Shown here: positions 46,283 through 53,500 of the stretch, in pieces | How positions within the stretch are numbered: position 1 is the stretch's first letter | How the letters are laid out: each line of letters begins with the position of its first letter | DNA from: Cryptomeria japonica | Lineage: Eukaryota > Streptophyta > Pinopsida > Cupressales > Cupressaceae | NCBI RefSeq assembly: GCF_030272615.1 | Contig: NC_081406.1 | Location: 397,692,439-397,745,938 of the forward strand | Length of the DNA stretch: 53,500 bases | Direction of reading: 5' to 3' | The notes under the pieces: model-generated | What the model saw: only the letters and a program-made list of their open reading frames with translations | The model's database searches: none | What the model was told of the DNA's origin: nothing | Position numbers and translations under genes: made by a program

Positions 46283-47445
46283 ACATCCTTTCTGATTATT
46301 CATAGTTAGATCTGAAAATTGGATTCCTTGATTACATTTCCATGTTTGATCTTTTGCAAAATTTTAGAGGTTAATTACATAAAAACCCTAAATTTTCTTT
46401 TTAAGTAATTAAACTTGTGAAATGTTTAATTGTTAAATGCTTGTTTCAGATCTGCCCTACTATTACAAATTGTCAATTCATATTTGTGCTTTAATTTTGA
46501 AAATTAAGTGGTTAAATGTCAAAACCCTAATTTTTGAAACCCTCTGGATTCAACCTTTGTCCGACAATTTCACTGATCAAAACATCTCCAAATCGGCTGT
46601 AACTTTGGAGTCTGCACTAAAATCACAATATCTTTCATCCCTGAAAATTTGGAAAAAAGTTGCGAGGACCGTGTGCACTCCGAGCACCATCGTCCCCGAC
46701 ATTTTTTCCGAAATTTCGGGAGTGAGATCTTACTGTATTTTCTTGCTAAAATCCAGAATTTTGGCTGATTTTATCAATTTTAACACCTTCAAAATTACAG
46801 TCAAAGTTGGTCTTGTGATTGCTTGGTTTAGGGCTTCTAATCATTCAAAAATTGTTGAAATTGAAATTTGTGTCAAAATTGTGTTTCTTACAGTCCTAAA
46901 TCTGAAAAGTGTGTTATCATTCATTCGAAATTTCAGTGCTTTATTCAAATTTTTGCAATTTGGGACTTTTGAAATTAAGTGCTTAATTACAACAACTTTG
47001 ATTTCCGCTTTCAAAATTGAATTTTGTGTGAAATTGAGTCAACTTTCAAATTTCAAAACTTTCTTTTCTTTTGGTATTCCCTCTAAAATCATAAAATTCA
47101 AAATTTCAGTTTCCCTCTCTTTTTCAAAATTCAAATTTTGCATTTTTCGACAATCTTGGTAGGGTTCAATTTTGAGATTGCAACTTTAATTTGGCCTATC
47201 TACAGATCGTAAAATCACTCAATTTTTTCAGGTTAACTGTAAAATCATCATAACTTTCATCCCTGCAAATTTTGAAAAAAGTTGCGAGGACCGTGTGCAC
47301 TCCGAGCGCCACGGTCCCGAACATTTTTTCCGAAATTTCGGGAGATTGTCCTGATTGTATTTAACAGCTTAAATCTGGAAGATTGGCTGGCTTTACTGAA
47401 ATTTGCTACCTCTAAAATTCAAAATCTTCTCTCTTTCTTTAGTGC
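46283..47445 (+). other. Leader of element F with a 241-codon ORF
   Basis: About 1.16 kb before gag. An ORF at 46437-47162 stays open for 241 codons although the sequence is AT-rich. Its product is rich in Phe, Lys, Ile and Ser and has no known domain. Two imperfect repeats of about 180 bp (about 46590-46770 and 47205-47380) share an almost identical 60-bp core with a GGACCGTG...CACGGTCC type hairpin, and a related core is in both LTRs. The ORF may be a by-product of low-complexity sequence. Confidence 0.5.
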
Positions 47446-50400
47446 ATGAGTTTTACAACAATAAGTCCTACTTACACTATTCCCGTTAGACGAAGCCTTA
47501 GAATTAAGTCCTTCCAAGGTTTAATTACTGAGGAGATGGAACCTAATTTGAATGGCCTTTTTAACGAGGACATATGTAATTCCTCTAATCCTCTTAATGA
47601 TGAAGAAGCTCTCCATGAGGTTTCTGTAGAACAACTTTCAAAATTGGATAACCAATTTGATGATTTTCGACAGTGGATGTCTCAAGAATACCCTGATAGT
47701 CAAGCTCTTCCTTTAATTGAGGGTCTAAAACGTATGCTTCAAAGTGATAAGAATGGAATTGATATTTTGCGTGGTATTGCACACATTGTGGATTCAAATG
47801 TGATGCCTATGAAAATTTGTGCCGAAACCTTAGGTTATACACAACCTCCTACTCAAGTCAATCATTCTATTCCTTTGATGACTTCTATTGCTAGCATACC
47901 TACTTTTACATCAAACATAATGACTACTTCAACACAAGACATTCCTCCTATGATCACCAGTCATGGGGGGAATCCCTCTTCTTCAATCAACCCTCTTCCT
48001 TCATTTAATCCAACTTCTTCATTCATTCCTTCAATGAGTGTGCCTATTATATCTCCACAAATGAACATGACGCAAGGGGGCAATTCATTTAATCATTCCA
48101 TTCCTCCTTGTAGTGTTCCTCCTGTCCAATCATCTCCTATGACTAACTATCATAGTGTCCCGCCACCTTACTCTCTACCTTCTTTCAATAACATAACACC
48201 TCCATCACAATCTAACACGTCTAATATGAACTCTTCGACTGAAGCGACCATTAACAATCTTGCACAAACTGTCTCTTCTTTACAGCAACAAATTGCCTCT
48301 ATGAATCAATCTAAGTTTAGTGTGCCCACATTTGATGTTGCGAGTCCACTTTCTCTTGACATTGTTCGAGCTATCCCCCCTAAACATGTTGAAATTCCAC
48401 ATTTGGAGCTTTATAATGGTAAGGGTGATCCTCTAACACATGTTAAGACCTTTCAAACAATATGTACTGATTTTGCTTATGACCAAAGGTTGCTTGCAAA
48501 ACTATTTACTAGAACATTAAGAGACAAAGCCCTACAATGGTATTGCTCGTTGCCTTCCGATTCTATTACTTCTTTCGAACAACTTGCAAATGCTTTCATT
48601 CAACAATTTCAAAACAATATAAGTCCTAAAGTTACTTTGATTGATTTAATGCATTGTAAACAAGGTGTTAAAGAAAAAGTGACTGATTTCATTGGTAGAT
48701 ATAAGCATTTGTATGCTCAAATTCCTTTTCCAGTGCCTGACAATGATATTCAAAGAACCTTTATTTCTAATTTACAAAAAGATATTCGAGACAAACTTCT
48801 ATTTTCTGAGTTTACTTCTTTCCAACAGTTGTGTGCAACTCTTCACAATTATCAACTGACTGTGAGTCAAATGGAACAATCACATCCTATGGCTCCGAGT
48901 GATAAGGGTGATAGCAGTCAACAACCATTTGGAAAGTTTAAACCGAACAGAGAATCCATCAAATTCAATGAAAACATCATCAACAACAATGTGAATGCAA
49001 CATCAGGTGTGCCTCCTATTTCTAAATTTTTCAAGAAAGAAAGAAAGTATACTCCTTTGAATGAATCATTGCATAGTATTATGAATAAGTTATTGGAACA
49101 AAATGTGCTTACTCTTCCTCCTATAAGGCAAATTGATCCTGCAAAGATTAATTCACCTTATTTTGATAACAAATCTTTTTGTCAATTTCATCGTCAACCT
49201 GGGCATGATACTGAAAAATGTTTTTCTTTAAAGGGTAAAATTCAAGATTTGATTGATAATAATACTATCTCTATTTCTGGTGTGAATGATAAAGGCAACA
49301 AATCTGTAGCTCTTCCTAACCAAAATCTTCAGATTTTCACTGATCCATTACCTTCTCATACCTCTAATGCGATTGATACTACTGATTCCTTTGTCTCACC
49401 TGATGATCTTGTGTCTATGACTCCTAATGTGATTAACTTTGTAGAGCAGCAAGAAAACCCTAAAGAACCTTCCATCACATTTGATTCTAGTGAAACTATC
49501 AGGGCACCTGATGGTCCTTTATATATAGGTGCAAAAGTCAAAGATACACCTTGCCGTGGAGTGCTTATTGATTCTTCATGCATGGTTAATGTTATTACTG
49601 AAGAATTTATTTTTACTTTGCAATTGAATCAAGTGATCTATGACAAAACAAATGTGGTTGTGAAATTATTTGATGCATTTTCTTCTCCTGCAATTGGTTC
49701 TATTACATTACCTATTGAGGTCCGTAACAAATCCCTTGATGTGAACTTTGCTATTATTCCATCTTCCGAACAATTTCGTGTGAAGCTTGGCTATCCTTGG
49801 CTATCTTCCATGAAAGCTATTGCTTCTCCTATTCACAAGTGTTTGAAATTTCCCCATAATGGTGAAGTTGTTACTGTCAATCATAGTCTCTTTAAACCAG
49901 CTGAAAGAACTTCTAATGTTCCTATTGATTACTTTTCGCCTAAACAGTTTCAATCTCTTCCTCCGCGAAGTGATCATCTTTTCAAATCTTATCAAAAGTG
50001 GAAAAAAGATATGATCCTATCTCTGAGTGAACCTAGAACACCCAAACTTAATATTCCTATCATTCTTGAGAAGGAAGTTCTTCCTTTGAAAGATAAAACT
50101 AATGTCTTTCCTCAAGAAGATTCCCAACCCATCCCTATGGATGTGACTATGCCTATATCTAATAAACTTCCTAAAAGTAGACCTATCCCTCCTCGTCATG
50201 ATGGACTTGGTCTCCTTCTTAAACCAAATATTCCTCCCTTATATGGAGCAGTTCCTCCTCCTTCCTCTTATGGAGAGAAGAGACCTTCCTCTTCTCCTAT
50301 TATTCAACCTAAGAGACCACAACCTAAACACCCAAGTGATAAGGATGAGAACATTCCTCCTCCTCAATCTTCTCAACTTCCTACTAAGACTAGACAAAAT

Positions 50401-50889
50401 CGTTCCGCACGTGAACGCCGATGAAAGCGTCGTCTTAGAGCTCAGGCAGCTACTTCTCAAACTTTGCAATCCCCAAAAACACCTTCAACAAGCATTATTC
50501 CATTTTCTCCTCAGCCGACGATTGAGCTGAAATCTCCTAAACATAAGATGCATGATGGTCTTGATCCTGTGCGAGTTAAAGATCCTATTTTTATAAATCT
50601 TGATGATGATATAGATGAAAATGTTATTCATGATGCAAATGTTACTCCTGTTCATTCTGATAGTGAATATGAACTTGTTGATATTGATAACCATTTATCT
50701 AATGAATTTTCTAAAGCACTTATCCTAGCTCCTAGACAAGAACACTGTGGCTTGGGATATGAACATAGCCCTTGTTTGGATCTTGTGATAGCTCCATCTG
50801 TTGTGTTGGATGTTCCTCCTCTAGCGTGTTCCCTACCTTCCCGAAACATTGATCAGCAAGATCGGGGGGTAGATGACATGCTAGACTAG
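47446..50889 (+). pseudogene. gag: Gag-protease-like ORF of element F, one in-frame TGA
   Basis: Open from ATG 47446 to 50421 (992 codons), then a TGA at 50422-50424 and the same frame open again to TAG 50887-50889. TGA is one C-to-T (CpG) step from CGA, in a run of Arg codons. The N-terminal 260 residues are Ser/Pro/Asn-rich. A Ty3/gypsy-type capsid region follows at about 300-480 (HVEIPHLELYNGKGDP, ALQWYCSLP, FIQQFQNN). A zinc-finger-like motif CQFHRQPGHDTEKC lies near 581-594. A retropepsin-like domain is near 685-810, with LIDSSCMVNVIT where D-S/T-G is expected, so its activity is doubtful. The C-terminus is Pro/Arg-rich. The protein would form virus-like particles for the element's RNA. 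With 992 codons intact it may still be made without the last 155. Confidence 0.88.
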
Positions 50890-51609
50890 TTTCATTAGCA
50901 TAGCAGATTCTCCCCTCCTCTCTTTTGTTACTTCTTCTATGTGTTATTCTCATCCTTCTATTTGTTGTCCTTAGTGTTGTCTATTTGAGGACGATGCAAA
51001 GCATTGAGATCTCTTGGTCTCTCTCATGTTGACTCAAAAGACACATGTGTTCCCTTCTTCTAGGTGACCTTCCTTGATTGGGGAATGAAGAACAATTATG
51101 CATACATACATATGATATACATGAATTATCATACAACATACTGACCCCGAGGAAAGCGAAGTCACCTTGTGCTTTGTGTTTTGTGTCTATTATCCTTGGG
51201 CTTATCTCACACTTGGGGGCTAAATCCTTGTGATAACGTTCTCCTTTCTCATTTCTTATATGTATCACTACCTTAAAGCAATCACCCCCAGTGAGGCGTG
51301 TGCGATCGCTTTAACGTAGGGGGGCATACATCCCGTCCATATCTTTTCAAGATACTTGAAAATTTCTTGACAAATTTAGCTTTGCCTTGAAAATTTTTGA
51401 TATCTTTCTTGCATGACTCATAGTGAGGGAACCTTACTACTGACAGTCATGGTTCTCCCTTGTGATCTTCCCTTTTACTGTGTCAATCGAATTCGTAAGA
51501 TCCTTAGTCCACTGGGGGCTTGGTGTATCTTGCCTCCTTGACGTGGTGAAATTTTTTCAATGTTGTTTCCTTGTACTTTACCGGAAGTATGAGCATACAT
51601 ACTCCCGCT
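50890..51609 (+). other. 3' region of element F, non-coding
   Basis: No ORF with a motif. Contains several G-rich phrases like the polypurine tract (ACTTGGGGGCTAAAT near 51211, CACTGGGGGCTTG near 51509). No pol fragment was recognised in any frame. Confidence 0.6.
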
Positions 51610-51610
51610 A

Positions 51611-51621
51611 AAGTGGGGGCT
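51611..51621 (+). other. Polypurine tract of element F
   Basis: AAGTGGGGGCT, followed by AAA and the LTR start TGTAGCG at 51625. Confidence 0.65.
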
Positions 51622-51624
51622 AAA

Positions 51625-52873
51625 TGTAGCGTCCTAAAATTGTGACACTTGCAATTTCGACCGTATTTGGGTCTTCACAATGGCGACGCAACACGCAACC
51701 TGAATGGAGACCCGGAAACCTGATTATGACACCAAAAACTGCATTTTCTTGCACCCTGGCCTGAACCTCCTTTGCACCCTGTTGTCCCGGGAGGTGGGAC
51801 CAGAGCGCCCAATGCCGTGGTCCTTCAGGACCAGGGTGCCCAGCGCCCTGGTCCCTGGGTCCTATTTTGGGCCCGGTCTCTTTCGGACTTCAGGTCTTTA
51901 TGTTTGCAAATTGGAAAATTAACTTTCCTGGTCGGCCTAAGGTCGGGAAAATCAGTCTATCAACCCTAATTGGCAAGTATATAAACTACATTTGCCTCTC
52001 CCATTTGGGTAAGAAGGACATATGAGGGAAAAGGTGTGGAAACTATACTCAAGAATTCAAGCATTCAAGCATTCAAGCATTCCTTCAAGCAATTGATCAT
52101 TCCAAGTCTCCATTCAAGGCTAAGTGTTGCATTCAAGACAAGGATTCAACCATTGAAGAGGATATCACTTACTACATGCTACAATATACAACAAACAACA
52201 ACATCTATACCTTCGCACATAAGGATACAAACATCCTTACAACAAGGTATTAGTACTTGTTTTACATTACAGACATTTACATTTACAGCATTTCTCATTT
52301 CTTGGTTAATTCCAAAACCACGGTTTGTCCTAAAGGCAAACCCCTAATCCCTAACCCCCCAATCATCTTCGCTTTTCTGTGTGTAGGTTGTAGGTACACG
52401 ACTGAAATTGAAAATCTGGAATCCTTGTGCAGAGACGAACAGATCCCCCTTCATTTCGCGGATTTTTCGGAGGACCGTGGCGCCGGGCGCCATCGTCCTG
52501 ACAACTTTTGCTCAAATTTGCAGGACAGCGCCGTATCAACATTTTACTGCTAATTCCAGGTCTGCAGCTTCATCCTATATCCCTATCTCAGTTTATAAGC
52601 GAATCTTTGTCACTTTCTATGCATTCCTAGCTTAATTCTCTTATCCACATTCTTTACAAAAGAGGGTAGCCTTGCTTTCTTAACCCTTGAAACACATTTA
52701 GCATCCAATCTTGCATTGTGTGGGATTGGATCTTGTGGGTTTCAACCCCTCTTTTGAATGTAAAGTCTCTCCCCTAAGTGAAAACCATCAACCCTAGTGA
52801 ACCTCCTTTCTCTCTCCTTAGAGTTGGAAGAGGGGAGAGCAACTAGGGTTCGATCGCGATTTTCCGCTTTACA
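51625..52873 (+). repeat. 3' LTR of element F (1249 bp)
   Basis: Collinear with 44991-46262 with only scattered substitutions by eye. It has one 31-bp hairpin unit fewer (51805-51859) and one more CAAGCATT unit (near 52053-52080). TATA box near 51979. Confidence 0.9.
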
Positions 52874-52878
52874 ATTAC
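52874..52878. repeat. Target-site duplication of element F, right
   Basis: ATTAC, matches 44986-44990. Confidence 0.9.
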
Positions 52879-53500
52879 AAACATAGTCGGTCTGCACTTC
52901 AACATCCAATATAACCATCAATCAACCATCAACCTCTATAACTATTTCTTCATAAGTTTATATCTTTGTCAAAAAATAGTTTGTTTTAGTTCCCATGGCT
53001 TCCAACTGTTTGACCAGCTATCAAATAGACAAAGAGAACTCACAAAGAATTTGCAAAGCTCCATCTTAGACCAATCTCCAATAGACATCTCAACAAGTCG
53101 ATACGAGTCCATCATGGTCCCACCATGGTCTCAAAGGTTATCAACAAGAGTTCCCCACTTTGACAATCTGCTAGAACTGCTTTATCAAAATGTAATGTCA
53201 TACTAAAAGTCTCCTTTTTTGCCAAGACCAACTTATGTTACATCAAAATGGTCTTATCAGGAAAGGAATGTAACATCGGTTAACTCCTTGAGATGACTCA
53301 TCAAAATCACAAATTACACTGAAATATCCATCTTCACCAAGACAATTTCATGTCTTATTGACACAAAAGAGAACTTCAGCTAGCTTCTTAACATGTCATA
53401 GCGAACACCAAGGTCACACCAAAAATAATACCTCATCGCCAAGATTCAGCAATGTCTCAATGACATGGTCTTATCAACATGAGGTGTGACTTCGACTTTC
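52874..53500 (-). repeat. 5' LTR of copia E, outer part, cut by window edge
   Basis: Aligns with the 3' LTR of E from about 39381 to 40010 (for example AGTCGGTCTGCACTTCAACA in both). It continues beyond the window. Confidence 0.85.

Larger units (their letters stand above)
44991..52873 (+). mobile_element. Non-autonomous LTR retrotransposon F, Gag-protease only
   Basis: 7883 bp, flanked by a perfect 5-bp ATTAC duplication, with two highly similar LTRs (TGTAGC...TTTACA), a primer-binding-site-like sequence, a 1.2 kb leader, one 1148-codon frame with a single stop, a 735-bp 3' region and a polypurine tract. The gag is of Ty3/gypsy type. No RT, RNase H or integrase motif was found anywhere between the LTRs, so it must use enzymes from another element. 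This resembles TR-GAG or LARD-type elements described in plants. Few LTR differences and the clean duplication make it the youngest insertion here. Confidence 0.88.
39060..53500 (-). mobile_element. Ty1/copia retrotransposon E, interrupted by element F, running off the window
   Basis: Minus-strand element: 5' LTR (beyond 53500 to 52874, then 44990 to 44665), primer-binding site, gag-pol pseudogene, polypurine tract and 3' LTR (40504-39060). The 5' LTR is split by element F. From the 3' LTR length (1445 bp), roughly 490 bp of the 5' LTR should lie beyond the window. The expected target duplication next to the left end is TTATA (39055-39059). The gag type (UBN2-like, CWNCGQSSHIQKDC) marks a different copia lineage from copia B. 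Confidence 0.85.

Noticed and set aside
50890-51624. Hidden pol fragment at the 3' end of element F
   Set aside because: Looked for RT (YVDD/FLDD), RNase H and integrase motifs in the available frames of both strands and saw none.

Overview
This window looks like transposon-filled intergenic DNA from a plant with a very large genome. A conifer or other gymnosperm is my best guess, from the AT-rich sequence, deeply nested and decayed LTR retrotransposons, and gag types of the kind seen in conifers; no host gene fixes the species. I see no intact cellular gene, rRNA, tRNA or CRISPR array. The only host-gene hints are a Pro/Tyr-rich exon-like stretch at the left edge and a small exon-like stretch present twice inside the tandem duplication. 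Almost everything else is mobile DNA or tandem repeat.

Left part (1-14370). A 2.2 kb minus-strand insertion (2250-4483) sits between perfect 16-bp direct repeats. It starts with the tail of a LINE-type RNase H and then carries a 568-codon ORF of unknown function with two stops. A Ty1/copia element (6223-14370, 'copia B') follows. Its 1395-codon gag-pol frame has no frameshift and five stops, each explicable by one C-to-T change. Its 5' LTR is a chimera of two LTR families (A and B).

Middle (14371-38990). Copia B abuts a gag pseudogene with four zinc knuckles. That gag is split by a probable 4.07 kb solo LTR (15080-19147), which contains a 21-bp minisatellite. A second decayed ORF preceded by a primer-binding-site-like sequence follows (19845-21838). 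Next comes a tandem duplication of about 7.8 kb (21841-29667 and 30029-37904). Each copy holds an LTR A, long non-coding DNA with an exon-like piece, an antisense copia fragment with its own LTR (LTR C), a degenerate 37-bp minisatellite and a pogo/jerky-type transposase. The transposase is cut short in copy 1 and runs to its end, though broken, in copy 2.

Right part (39060-53500). A minus-strand copia element (E) runs past the window edge. Its 5' LTR is interrupted by a young, nearly complete LTR element F (44991-52873, TSD ATTAC). Element F encodes one long Gag-protease-like ORF and no reverse transcriptase or integrase, so it must borrow its replication enzymes. Nesting order: F entered E; the solo LTR entered the four-knuckle gag; copia B abuts the same gag.

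The genes form no pathway. They are successive generations of selfish elements, and the interest lies in the recombination products, the non-autonomous gag-only element, the LINE-linked ORF and short LTR motifs shared between families.
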